A stretch of 64,000 bases of DNA. It comes from Salinibacterium sp. dk2585 (GTDB lineage: Bacteria > Actinomycetota > Actinomycetes > Actinomycetales > Microbacteriaceae). The first letter of the stretch is position 1, and every line of letters starts with the position of its first letter. Shown piece after piece: positions 35,978-44,922 of this stretch. The stretch covers positions 2,542,001-2,606,000 of the forward strand of contig NZ_CP042856.1 in the NCBI RefSeq assembly GCF_008001035.1, in the 5' to 3' direction. The notes under the pieces were generated by a model that saw only the letters and a list, made by a program, of their open reading frames with translations, ran no database searches and had not been told where the DNA came from. A program made the translations under genes and the position numbers.

Positions 35978-38900
35978 GTGAAGAAGCGCATGCTCACCTC
36001 CACCGTCGCCGCCGCCGCACTCATCGCGGCCTCACTCGTGGGAGGGGGGTCGATCGCATCCGCTGCTCCCCCGCCGAGCTTCGCGGGCGGCGTCATCGGC
36101 AAGAACACGCAGACCGCCTTCACGCCCGGGCGCTACATCGTGACACTCGCGGACCAGCCGGTCGCGACCTACGACGGCGGGGTGCGTGGCTTCGACGCCA
36201 CTACGCCTGAGAAGGGCGAGCAGCTCAACACGCGCAGGCAAGCCGTGCAGGAGTACGGCGACTACCTCGCCGAGACGCAGCAGGAGGTTGCGGAATCGGT
36301 CGGGGCCACGATCGATGCCTCGTACACGCTCGCGACGAACGGGTTCTCTGCCGAGCTCACCGTGGAGCAGCTCGCCGCACTGTCGGCCAACAAGAAGGTC
36401 GCCTCGCTCGTGCCGGACGAGCTCAAGCACATCACGGAGGCGGAGCGCTCGACCGAGTTCCTCGGGCTTGAGGGTCCCGGCGGCGTATGGGAGGCTGTCG
36501 GCGGCGCAGAGACCGCAGGCGAGGGGGTCGTCGTCGGCGTGCTCGACACGGGCATCGCACCCGAGAACCCCGCATTCTCGGGTGAGCCGCTCGGCACGGC
36601 CCCGGGCGCCGGACCCTACCGCGACGGCGACGCGATCGTCTTCGAGAAGAGCGACGGCGGCACCTTCACGGGCGCCTGCGTCGAGGGCGAGCAGTTCACC
36701 GCCGACGACTGCAACAGCAAGGTCATCACGGCGCGCTACTTCGTCGAAGGCTTCGGCGTCGGCAATCTCGGTGGCGCCGACCTTGGCGAGTACGTGTCGC
36801 CGCGCGACGGTGACGGGCACGGTTCGCACACCGCGAGCACGGCGGCGGGCAACCTCGACACCCCCGCAAATGTGGCAGGCCAGGACTTCGGCACCTTCAG
36901 CGGTGTCGCGCCGGCCGCCAAGATCGCCGCCTACAAGGTGTGCTGGACGGGCCCCGACCCCGCCGCCACGAACGACGACGGATGCACCACCACCGACCTG
37001 CTCGCGGCCATCGACCAGGCCGTGGCCGACTCGGTCGACGTCATCAACTTCTCAATCGGCGGCGGCTCCGCCCAGGGCACCGCCGAGCCGACCGACCTCG
37101 CCTTCCTGGGCGCGGCGGCGGCCGGAATCTTCGTCGCGGCATCCGCCGGCAACGCCGGCCCCGGCGCGACCACGCTCGACAACGCAGCCCCCTGGATCAC
37201 GACCGTCGCGGCAAGCACGATCCCGAACTACGAGGCGACGGTGGAGCTGGGCGACGGGCAGCGCTTCGCGGGAGCATCGGCCACGGTCGATCGCACCGAG
37301 GGTGCTGAGCCTGTGAGCGGACCCCTGGTTGCGGCATCCGCTGTCGCACTGCCGGGCGCGACGGATGCGAACCTGTGCCTCGCGGGCACCCTCGACCCCG
37401 CCCGGGTGGCGGGCACGATCGTCGTGTGTGAGCGCGGTGTCAGCGCCCGCGTCGACAAGTCGGCCGAGGTCGCCCGCGCGGGCGGCATCGGGGTCGTGTT
37501 GATCAACCCGAGCTTCAGCTCGCTCGACCTCGACACGCACGTCATCCCGACGGTGCACCTCGACGCGGACACGCACGCGGCCGTGCTGGCCTACGCGGCA
37601 ACGCCGGATGCGACAGCGACGCTGCTGCCCGGGAACCTCACGGGCGTCGAGACCCCGACACCCCAGGTCGCGGGCTTCTCGTCGCGCGGCCCGATCGAGG
37701 TCGACGGCAGCGACATCATCAAGCCCGACATCTCGGCGCCCGGCGTCGGGATCCTCGCGGCGACCGCGAACCCGGTCGACGGTGAGCCGACATACGCGTT
37801 CCTCTCCGGCACGTCGATGTCGTCGCCGCACATCGCGGGACTCGCCGCGCTCTACCTGGGCGAGCGGCCCACCGCGACCCCGGCCGAGATCAAGTCGGCA
37901 TTCATGACGACGGCCTACGACACGGTCGATCGGGAGGCGGGCCGGGTGACCGACCCCTACGCACAGGGTGCGGGGCACGTCGACCCGACGCGCTTCTTCT
38001 CGCCGGGCCTGCTCTACCTCAACGACACACCCGACTGGCTGTCGTACCTCGAGGGCGCCGGCTACGACGTGATCGACCCCGCGGTCGAGCCCGTCGATCC
38101 GAGCAATCTCAACCTGGCCTCGATCGGCATCGGCTCGCTGACCGGCACCGAGACGATCACGCGCAGCGTCACCTCCACGCAGGCCGGCACCTTCACGGCG
38201 TCGATCGACGTGCCGGGAATCGAGGCGACCGTCGAGCCCTCGACGCTCACCTTCGGTGCCGCGGGCGAGACGCAGACGTTCACGATCACGGTCACGCGAA
38301 CGGATGCTCCCCTCGACGCCTTCACGAGCGGCTTCCTCACCTGGAGCAACGGCGAGACCGAGGTGCGCAGCCCCGTCTCGATTCGTCCCGTAACGATCGT
38401 CGCACCCGACGACGTGGCGGGCGAGGGCGTCACGGGGGCCGTCGGTGTGACGGTCACCCCGGGAGGCACGGGTGAGATCCCACTCGGCACGACTGGGCTT
38501 GCGCTGGGCACGCTGCATCCGGACCCCACGGGCGTCGAGACGGAACACTCGGGCTCCGGCACCAACGGCGACACCTTCACCTACCAGGTGGCGGTCGGCG
38601 AGGGCGCGCGGTACGCCCGCTTCGACCTCGACTCGATCGACGACACGGCCGACCTCGACCTGGTCGTCTACCAGCTGGATGCGGCGGGCACGCCGATTGC
38701 AGGATGGCAGTCAGCAAGCGGCGCGGCCGATGAGCGCGTCAACCTGGTCGCGCCGGAGGCGGCCACATACCAGGTGATCGTGTCGGTCTACTCCGCGAAC
38801 CCCACGACGGCGTTCGACCTCAGCACCTACGTGGTGGCGCCGGGTGGTGCGCCGCTCGCGCTCGAGCCGCCAGTGCTCGCGGGCGTGCAGGGTGAGCCGG

Positions 38901-39583
38901 TCACCTACACGGCATCGTGGGCCAACCTCGCTCCGCACAGCCGCTACCTCGGCCTGATCGAGTACGGCGAGACGGGCAAGTTCACGGTGCTGCAGGTGAC
39001 GACAGGCGAGCCGCCGGCCCCTGACGCTCCCGTCAATACGGTGCCGCCCGCCATCACGGGCGAACCACGCGTCGGCGCAGTGCTCCAGGCGAACCCCGGC
39101 GAGTGGAACGTGGAGGGTCTCGCGTTCACCTACCAGTGGCAGGCGGACGGCGAGAACATCGGCGGCGCGACCAGCTCGAGCTACCGCGTGACGCCCGCCG
39201 ACCAGGGGCGCGCCATCAGCGTCGTGGTCACGGCGACGGGAGAGGGCCTGCCCAGCGCGACCGCGGCATCCGAGGCGGTCACGATCGCGTACACGACCGC
39301 GACCCGCCTCTCGCTCTCGCAGTCGCTCGCGTTCTCGTGGCAGAAGGTCACGGCAACCGTGAAGGTCAGCTCGGCGGCAGACTCGGTGCCCGGCACGGTG
39401 CGCGTGAGCGTCGACGGCCGTCAGGTCGGCGAACAGCCGGTGTCGGTGGACGGCTCGGCGAAGGTCACGCTGCCCAAGCTGCGCTTCGGGCTGCACAAGG
39501 TGACGGCAGAGTTTGTGCCGGCCGACGCATCGCTCGTCAGCGGCAGCCGCAGCAGCGCCAAGTACGTGCTCGTGCTGTTCTAG
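35978..39583 (+). CDS. Secreted subtilisin-like serine protease (S8)
   Basis: A 1201-residue exported protease. Signal peptide about residues 1-30; inhibitor I9 propeptide about 50-160; S8 catalytic domain with Asp190 (GVLDTGIA), His281 (GDGHGSH) and Ser613 (GTSMSSPH); a PA insert between His and Ser; then a fibronectin-like C-domain, a pre-peptidase-C type beta domain and two Ig-like repeats ending VLVLF. No sortase motif or membrane anchor, so it is probably released. GTG 35978 and ATG 35990 are possible starts. It degrades external protein. Confidence 0.9.
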   Translation: MKKRMLTSTVAAAALIAASLVGGGSIASAAPPPSFAGGVIGKNTQTAFTPGRYIVTLADQPVATYDGGVRGFDATTPEKGEQLNTRRQAVQEYGDYLAETQQEVAESVGATIDASYTLATNGFSAELTVEQLAALSANKKVASLVPDELKHITEAERSTEFLGLEGPGGVWEAVGGAETAGEGVVVGVLDTGIAPENPAFSGEPLGTAPGAGPYRDGDAIVFEKSDGGTFTGACVEGEQFTADDCNSKVITARYFVEGFGVGNLGGADLGEYVSPRDGDGHGSHTASTAAGNLDTPANVAGQDFGTFSGVAPAAKIAAYKVCWTGPDPAATNDDGCTTTDLLAAIDQAVADSVDVINFSIGGGSAQGTAEPTDLAFLGAAAAGIFVAASAGNAGPGATTLDNAAPWITTVAASTIPNYEATVELGDGQRFAGASATVDRTEGAEPVSGPLVAASAVALPGATDANLCLAGTLDPARVAGTIVVCERGVSARVDKSAEVARAGGIGVVLINPSFSSLDLDTHVIPTVHLDADTHAAVLAYAATPDATATLLPGNLTGVETPTPQVAGFSSRGPIEVDGSDIIKPDISAPGVGILAATANPVDGEPTYAFLSGTSMSSPHIAGLAALYLGERPTATPAEIKSAFMTTAYDTVDREAGRVTDPYAQGAGHVDPTRFFSPGLLYLNDTPDWLSYLEGAGYDVIDPAVEPVDPSNLNLASIGIGSLTGTETITRSVTSTQAGTFTASIDVPGIEATVEPSTLTFGAAGETQTFTITVTRTDAPLDAFTSGFLTWSNGETEVRSPVSIRPVTIVAPDDVAGEGVTGAVGVTVTPGGTGEIPLGTTGLALGTLHPDPTGVETEHSGSGTNGDTFTYQVAVGEGARYARFDLDSIDDTADLDLVVYQLDAAGTPIAGWQSASGAADERVNLVAPEAATYQVIVSVYSANPTTAFDLSTYVVAPGGAPLALEPPVLAGVQGEPVTYTASWANLAPHSRYLGLIEYGETGKFTVLQVTTGEPPAPDAPVNTVPPAITGEPRVGAVLQANPGEWNVEGLAFTYQWQADGENIGGATSSSYRVTPADQGRAISVVVTATGEGLPSATAASEAVTIAYTTATRLSLSQSLAFSWQKVTATVKVSSAADSVPGTVRVSVDGRQVGEQPVSVDGSAKVTLPKLRFGLHKVTAEFVPADASLVSGSRSSAKYVLVLF

Positions 39584-40035
39584 AGGCGAGACGCAGGAAG
39601 GCCCTCGGCAAGCGCCGGGGGCCTTCCTCGTCGGGGCGACTCCGCGGTGACCTCGGGCCGCACGTTCTCGGTGCGCTGGCCCGACATGACCGCCACCTTG
39701 CGAGGCTTCGTGCGCTCGCTGACGGGGATCGCGATCGGGTTTGACACGACGCTGATGACGGAACGTGTGGTGCCGTGAGCGCGGTGGGTGACGAGCGCCG
39801 CCATGATCTCGTCATCACCGTCGTCGAAGGCATGTCCGCCGCCACCGTGGCAGTGGAGGTCGATGAACCCCGGCGTGATCGTGCGGCCCGTCAGGTCGAC
39901 CATGGCATCGGCGGGCGGAGGTGCGCCAGCACCGACCTGGGCGATCGTGTCGCCCCTCACAAGCATCCAGAAATCGTCGACGACGCCTTCGACGTCGACC
40001 TTGCGCGCTCCGCGAAATACCGTCGACTGCGACAT
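39580..40035 (-). pseudogene. nagA: nagA remnant (N-acetylglucosamine-6-phosphate deacetylase, N-terminal quarter only)
   Basis: The first 100 residues (to about base 39736) are a normal NagA N-terminus: RTITPGFIDLHCHGGGGHAF with the H-x-H metal motif and ALVTHRAHGTTRSVISV. NagA is about 380 residues, but homology stops abruptly at SVVSNP and the frame then reads unrelated Arg/Pro-rich sequence into the terminator of the convergent protease. The catalytic half is missing, so it cannot be active. It looks like a deletion or rearrangement junction. Confidence 0.7.
39595..39628 (+). terminator. Terminator after the subtilase
   Basis: AGGAAGGCCC (39595-39604) pairs with GGGCCTTCCT (39619-39628), with inner CGGC/GCCG pairs and a short loop, 11 bases after the stop. 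Confidence 0.8.
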
Positions 40036-40074
40036 GGGGCCAGCCTACGACTGGGTGCTGCCGAAGAGCGGAGG

Positions 40075-40950
40075 CTAGCGGAAGATGATCGTGCGGTGCC
40101 CGTCGAGCAGGATACGGTTCTCCGCGAACCACTTGACGGCCTGCGTGAGGGTGCGGCTCTCCTCGTCCTGGCCGATCGCCATGAGCTCCTCCGGCGTGCT
40201 CGTGTGATCGACGCGCACGATGTTCTGCTCGATGATGGGGCCTTCGTCGAGGTCGCTCGTGACGAAGTGGGCTGTCGCTCCGATGATCTTCACGCCGCGG
40301 GCGTGCGCCTGCCGGTAGGGGTTCGCACCCTTGAACCCAGGCAGGAAGGAGTGGTGGATGTTGATGGCCCTGCCGGCAAGGAAGTCGCAGAGTTCCGGCG
40401 ACAGGATCTGCATGTAACGGGCGAGCACGACCAGCTCGATGTCGTGTTGCTCGACCTCCTCGACGATGCGCGCCTCGAAGGCGGCCTTCTCTTCGGGGCT
40501 CGTGACCGGCATCCGCTCGAATGGCACGTCGTAGAACTTCGCGATGCCGCGCAGCTCGTCGTGATTGCTGAGCACCAGGGGCACATGCACGGGCAACTGG
40601 CCCGCGTGCTTGCGGAACATGAGGTCGTTGAGGCAGTGCGCCGCCTTGGAGGCGAGCACGAGGGTGCGCAGGGGGCGACCCACGACGTCGAGGTGCCAGC
40701 GCATCTCGTAGTGCGCGACGACGGGAGCGAGCGCCGCCTCGAACTGCTCGCGCGCCGCCGCCGACTCCACCTGGAGGCGCATGAAGAAGTTGTCGGTGTC
40801 GAGGCTCGAGAACTGCTGCGACTCCGTGATGTTGCCCCGCGCCTCGACGATCGCACCGCTGATGGCGTGCACGATTCCCGGCCGGTCATTGCAGACGATC
40901 GTGAGCACCCAGTGGGTCGGGTCGACAGCGGAGGGAGGGAGCGAGTTCAC
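40075..40950 (-). CDS. purU: Formyltetrahydrofolate deformylase
   Basis: A 291-residue PurU with an N-terminal ACT domain (LTIVCNDRPGIVHAISGAIVEA) and a C-terminal formyltransferase-type domain (NIHHSFLPGFKGANPYRQA, GATAHFVTSDLDEGPIIEQ) with catalytic Asn/His/Asp. It releases formate from 10-formyl-THF, balancing one-carbon units. GTG 40950 overlaps the MFS stop by 4 bases (GTGA), so the pair is co-translated. Confidence 0.93.
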   Translation of the reverse strand: MNSLPPSAVDPTHWVLTIVCNDRPGIVHAISGAIVEARGNITESQQFSSLDTDNFFMRLQVESAAAREQFEAALAPVVAHYEMRWHLDVVGRPLRTLVLASKAAHCLNDLMFRKHAGQLPVHVPLVLSNHDELRGIAKFYDVPFERMPVTSPEEKAAFEARIVEEVEQHDIELVVLARYMQILSPELCDFLAGRAINIHHSFLPGFKGANPYRQAHARGVKIIGATAHFVTSDLDEGPIIEQNIVRVDHTSTPEELMAIGQDEESRTLTQAVKWFAENRILLDGHRTIIFR

Positions 40951-42254
40951 CCCATAAGACTATTGGGCTTCAGAGCGAGGGATGCCCTCGCCGCGATCCA
41001 CCACACGCCCCCGGCACTCAGGAGGAACATCGCGGCGAGCGCCACCCAGCCGATGAGCCCGTTGGTGACGGCGGCCGTAATCACAAGCGGGGCCGCCATG
41101 CCACTGATCGACCAGCCGAGACCGAAGACGCCCTGGTAGGCGCCCGCGCGCCGGGTGTCGGCGAGTTCGAAGCTGAGGCCCCACGAGCCGGCCTGCGAGA
41201 GCACTTCGGCGAAGGTGTGGGCGATCGCCGCGCTCACGAGGAACGCCACCGCAACCCAGACAGAGACGGCACCGGATGCCGCGTACACGAGGCACGCGAG
41301 CGCCATGAGCACCCCCGCGATCGCCGTCACCCGACCGGCCTTGCGAATGTCATGCGTGCCCCTGCTGAGCGGAATCTGAAACGCGATCACGATCACGGTG
41401 TTGAGCACGAGCAGCAGCGAGACGATCGCGAGCGGCGCATCCGTATTGTGCAGCACCCACAGCGGCAGCCCGATCTCGATGAGCGCGAAGTGGAGGGCGA
41501 AGATCGCGCTGAGCACCGTGAGGCTGAGGTAACGGAGGTCGCGAAAGGGCGAGCGGCCGCGAGGGGCGGAGGCCGCGGCATCCGTGTCCCGCACGGGCGC
41601 GTCGACGCGGGCTGGGAGTCGCAGTAGCGGGATGATGCTCGCGACCGTCGCGAGTCCGGCCACGATCATGATCGACCGGTAGGCCTCCGCCGTGCCGATG
41701 ATGAGGGCGACACCGGCGACCGCGCTGCCGATCGCGATGCCCGCATTGGTGACGGTGCGGAGAACGGCTCGAGCGTTGACGCGCTCGGCGGAAGTGAAGG
41801 CGCGGGCGATCATTGCCGAGCGCACCGAGTGGGCGGCTGAATTCGCGCCCGTGAAGGCGGCCGCGATGAGCAGCACCGCGATGAAGGAGGTCGCGGTGAC
41901 GTAGAGCAGGAGGCAGACCCCGGCGAGCAACTCGAAGAGCACGATGAGGCGCCGGGCGCTCACGCGGTCGGCGAGGGTGCCGCCGAGGAGCGAGCAGACG
42001 GCTCCCGCCGCACTCGCGACCGTCAAGGCAACGGCCACCTCGACCGGGCTGAGTCCGACGATGAGCGTGAAGTACAGCACCGTGAGCGCGAGGAAGACCC
42101 CCCGGCCGAGCGTCATGACGGCGGTTGCGAGCGCGAGCACGCGCAGCACAGGGTCGGCGAAGAGCGCGGTGAAGCGCTGGCGCAGGCTGAGCCGCGGTGC
42201 GGGCTCGGGCTCGGTCCTGTCGGGAACGACGCTGGGGCCGTCTGTCGTGCTCAT
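40947..42254 (-). CDS. MFS transporter
   Basis: A 435-residue major-facilitator protein with twelve predicted spans. MFS motif A-like GGTLADRVSARRLIV follows span 2. The N-terminus is a 30-residue hydrophilic tail. Substrate unknown; a drug or small-molecule exporter is likely. It is divergent from an ArsR-type regulator with a palindromic operator between them, and co-translated with purU. Confidence 0.85.
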   Translation of the reverse strand: MSTTDGPSVVPDRTEPEPAPRLSLRQRFTALFADPVLRVLALATAVMTLGRGVFLALTVLYFTLIVGLSPVEVAVALTVASAAGAVCSLLGGTLADRVSARRLIVLFELLAGVCLLLYVTATSFIAVLLIAAAFTGANSAAHSVRSAMIARAFTSAERVNARAVLRTVTNAGIAIGSAVAGVALIIGTAEAYRSIMIVAGLATVASIIPLLRLPARVDAPVRDTDAAASAPRGRSPFRDLRYLSLTVLSAIFALHFALIEIGLPLWVLHNTDAPLAIVSLLLVLNTVIVIAFQIPLSRGTHDIRKAGRVTAIAGVLMALACLVYAASGAVSVWVAVAFLVSAAIAHTFAEVLSQAGSWGLSFELADTRRAGAYQGVFGLGWSISGMAAPLVITAAVTNGLIGWVALAAMFLLSAGGVWWIAARASLALKPNSLMG

Positions 42255-42288
42255 GCGTCAGTTCTCCCATAGCGGCCGCCGGTTCCGA

Positions 42289-42315
42289 ATAGATGAAGCA
42301 CACTGCTTCATCTAT
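42289..42315. promoter_or_regulatory. Palindromic operator between the MFS and ArsR-type genes
   Basis: ATAGATGAAGCA (42289-42300) and TGCTTCATCTAT (42304-42315) are perfect complements with a 3-base centre. A further half-site TGCTTCAT (42350-42357) overlaps the regulator's start codon at 42356. This suggests repression of the MFS gene and autoregulation. Confidence 0.75.
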
Positions 42316-42355
42316 CGTCGCCACATCGTGCCGCGACGTTGTAGCGTGATGCTTC

Positions 42356-43333
42356 ATGCTGCGCTACGAACTCGCCGACTCCGACCTCGGCGACATCCGC
42401 TTCGGCATCTCGCCCCTCACAGAACTCGGTCTGTCGCTGCGAGCGCTCAAGGAACCGTCGGCCTACCCGCTGCAGCTGCCATGGCTGCGCCGCACGGAGG
42501 CCGCCCGAGCGACGCTCGACCTTCCGCTCCTCATGAGCCTCGTCAACGACCGGCTCTGGACCCCCGACTTCCTCAACCCACGTCCAGCCTCCCCGCTCAC
42601 CCGCATCGAACAGGAGCTGGCCGCCCTCCGAAGCATGCCGACGGCGCGTTTCTGGCAACACATCGAGGCAGTGCACGATCGGATGCCGCGGCCGCTCCTT
42701 GGCGAAGCATCCGAGGTCCAGGCGCGCGTCGCCAGGGAACTCGAACGCTACTGGCACGCCTGCATCGGCCCGCACTGGACCCGCATGCGCACGATCCTCG
42801 AGGCGGACATTGCATATCGGGGACGGCTGGTCGCGCAGTCGGGACTCTCGGCGATGCTGAACAGCCTCTCACCCCGCATCACATTCGAGGACAGCTCGCT
42901 CAACCTCCGGCTGCAGTGCGAGCACGACGACACCATCACGGTGGGCGGGCTCGGCGTGACGCTTGTGCCCACCATGTTCACGCGCCGGGTCTCGGCGCCG
43001 ATCCTGGGCGACGAACCGCCGCTCGTGCTCTACCCGGCACGCGGCCAGGGCGCCATGTGGGAGCGCGTCGATGAGCGGGCGCCCGGCGCCGTGGCCGCAC
43101 TCCTCGGTGAAACCCGGGCCCGCCTGCTGCTCGCGGTGGGCGAGCCTGCCTCGTCGACCGAGCTCGGCATCCGCTTCGGCGTCACGACCTCGGCCGTGAA
43201 CCAGCATCTGCGCGCGCTTGCGGCCGGCGGCCTCGTCACGGCCACCAGGAATGGGCGCAGCGCCCTCTATGTGCGCAGCGAGCTCGGGACGCAGCTGCTC
43301 GGCAACCCAGCACCCGAAACCTGCACCGCGTAG
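42356..43333 (+). CDS. ArsR-type winged-helix regulator (DUF5937-like)
   Basis: A 325-residue regulator with a long N-terminal ligand domain and a C-terminal winged HTH at about 255-310 (ARLLLAVGEPASSTELGIRFGVTTSAVNQHLRALAAGGL). Such long ArsR-family proteins repress a neighbouring transporter. TAGCGT (42342-42347) 8 bases upstream of the ATG suggests a near-leaderless mRNA; the start codon lies within an operator half-site. The metal or drug ligand is not identifiable. Confidence 0.8.
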   Translation: MLRYELADSDLGDIRFGISPLTELGLSLRALKEPSAYPLQLPWLRRTEAARATLDLPLLMSLVNDRLWTPDFLNPRPASPLTRIEQELAALRSMPTARFWQHIEAVHDRMPRPLLGEASEVQARVARELERYWHACIGPHWTRMRTILEADIAYRGRLVAQSGLSAMLNSLSPRITFEDSSLNLRLQCEHDDTITVGGLGVTLVPTMFTRRVSAPILGDEPPLVLYPARGQGAMWERVDERAPGAVAALLGETRARLLLAVGEPASSTELGIRFGVTTSAVNQHLRALAAGGLVTATRNGRSALYVRSELGTQLLGNPAPETCTA

Positions 43334-43413
43334 AATTGCCCAGTCGTCGCGTGGTCCGCGGCGGCCCGTTGGCGGCGTCACGCCCACCAATTCTGAACGG
43401 ATCTCGCCGCAGC

Positions 43414-44676
43414 ATGACCAGGCCAGAAACCTCCACCCGCCCATTTCCCTACGTCGCCCTCTTCGCCGTCGCCGTCGCCGTATTCCTCAGCGTCACGATC
43501 GAGATGCTGCCGACGGGCCTCCTGACGCCCATGAGCGAAGAACTCGGCGTCACGACATCCCTCATCGGCCTCACCGTGAGCGTCTTCGCCTTCACGGTCG
43601 TGCTCACGAGCACGGGCCTCACCCACCTCACCCGGCGGTTCAACCGGCACACGCTGGTCGTCACGGTGCTCGTCGTGCTCGCGATCTCGACCGTGCTGAC
43701 CGCGATCGCCCCCAACTACGCCATGCTCGTCGTGTCGCGCATCGTCGGCGGCCTCGCCCACGGCGTCTTCTGGGCCGTCGTCGGGGCCTACTCCGCCTAC
43801 CTCGTGCCCAAGGAGCAGATCGGCCGCGCCGTCTCGATCTCCCTCGGCGGCGGCTCACTCGCCTTCGTGCTCGGCGTGCCCCTCGGCACTGCGCTTGGAC
43901 AGGCGGTCGGATGGCGCGGGGCATTCGCCGTGCTCGCTGGGCTCACGCTCCTCGGGGCCTTCCTCGTCTACAAGCTGCTGCCGAGGGTGGCCGCGGGGGC
44001 GGATACGCCGACCGACAGTGTCACGACCGTGACATCCGCCACCGGTTCTGTGACGGTCGTCGAGAATCCGAGCCGCGCGCCGCGACCCGAGCAGTCGGTG
44101 CTCGGCGTCGTCGTCGTCTGCCTCGTCACGGCCGTCGTCATGATCGGGCACTACGCCTTCTACACCTACGTCGAGCCGTTCATCACCGGCCCCATGGGCC
44201 TCCCCCACGTCGGCGTAAGCCCCACGCTCTTCGGCTACGGCCTCGCGGGCGTCGTCTCGCTCGTGCTCGTCGCGACCGTCTTCAGCAGGCGGCCACGCAC
44301 GGGACTCATCATCGCGCTCGCGTCCGTGCTGCTCCTCACCGTCGGGCTCGCGACAACTCCGGCCCTGCTGCCGGTCTCGCTCACCCTCTTCGTCATGTGG
44401 GGCCTCGCGTTCGGCCTCATCCCTCCCCTGCTGCAGACGCGCATCCTGCATGTCGCGCCAGCGCGCATCCGTGACACGGCGAGCGCCTTCTACACGACCG
44501 CCTTCAACAGCGGCATCGGCGGCGGGGCCCTGCTCGGGGCCGTCGCGCTGCAGCACGTTGGCATCGCCATGCTCCCCGCCATCACGGCCGGGCTCATGGC
44601 GCTCGCGCTGCTGCTCGTCGTGGCCTCGGATGCGGTGCTCGCGCGGCGCCAGCCGCGCCGCGTAGTCGAGCACTAG
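43414..44676 (+). CDS. MFS transporter, DHA1/AraJ-like
   Basis: A 420-residue MFS protein with twelve spans. It has VTIEMLPTGLLTPMSEEL near span 1 and LTRRFNRHTLVVTVLVVL in the span 2-3 loop, as in the AraJ/sugar-efflux and drug/H+ antiporter group. It follows the ArsR-type gene by 80 bases on the same strand. TAGAAT at 43331-43336 could be its own -10; the ATG lacks a strong ribosome site. Confidence 0.82.
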   Translation: MTRPETSTRPFPYVALFAVAVAVFLSVTIEMLPTGLLTPMSEELGVTTSLIGLTVSVFAFTVVLTSTGLTHLTRRFNRHTLVVTVLVVLAISTVLTAIAPNYAMLVVSRIVGGLAHGVFWAVVGAYSAYLVPKEQIGRAVSISLGGGSLAFVLGVPLGTALGQAVGWRGAFAVLAGLTLLGAFLVYKLLPRVAAGADTPTDSVTTVTSATGSVTVVENPSRAPRPEQSVLGVVVVCLVTAVVMIGHYAFYTYVEPFITGPMGLPHVGVSPTLFGYGLAGVVSLVLVATVFSRRPRTGLIIALASVLLLTVGLATTPALLPVSLTLFVMWGLAFGLIPPLLQTRILHVAPARIRDTASAFYTTAFNSGIGGGALLGAVALQHVGIAMLPAITAGLMALALLLVVASDAVLARRQPRRVVEH

Positions 44677-44780
44677 CCATCGGGGCGGCCACGTGCAGCT
44701 TCGATGGCCGCGTGCGCGCTCGACCGCGCGCATGGCCGCCGAAGCCGCGCACGGACTGCCGGTACACGGATGCGACGCGC

Positions 44781-44786
44781 TACAAT
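44781..44786 (+). promoter_or_regulatory. -10 of the glyA promoter
   Basis: TACAAT (44781-44786) lies 4 bases before the riboswitch 5' end, so transcription would begin right at the aptamer. The -35 region is weak. Confidence 0.55.
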
Positions 44787-44789
44787 CGT

Positions 44790-44875
44790 GAGGTCGCGAC
44801 TGGCGTTGAGGTGGGCAACCACCGGGGAGCGAAAGACATCGCAGCGGCCGTACGCCTGGGCCGCCCGAGAACCGC
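44790..44875 (+). promoter_or_regulatory. ZTP riboswitch (pfl motif) upstream of glyA
   Basis: The core features of the ZTP/ZMP aptamer are visible: a GTCGCGACTGGCG 5' arm, P2 hairpin GTGGGCAACCAC, the conserved CGGGGAGCG strand, and the downstream GCCGTACGCCTGGGC segment that forms the pseudoknot. It starts just after the promoter and ends about 48 bases before the glyA GTG. ZTP accumulates when 10-formyl-THF is short, so binding should switch on glyA-folD. Class assignment is established; behaviour here is inferred. Confidence 0.88.
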
Positions 44876-44922
44876 AGCAGCGTTGCGGGTACCTTGGTCA
44901 TGTCAGCCCCAAAGGAGCCAGT

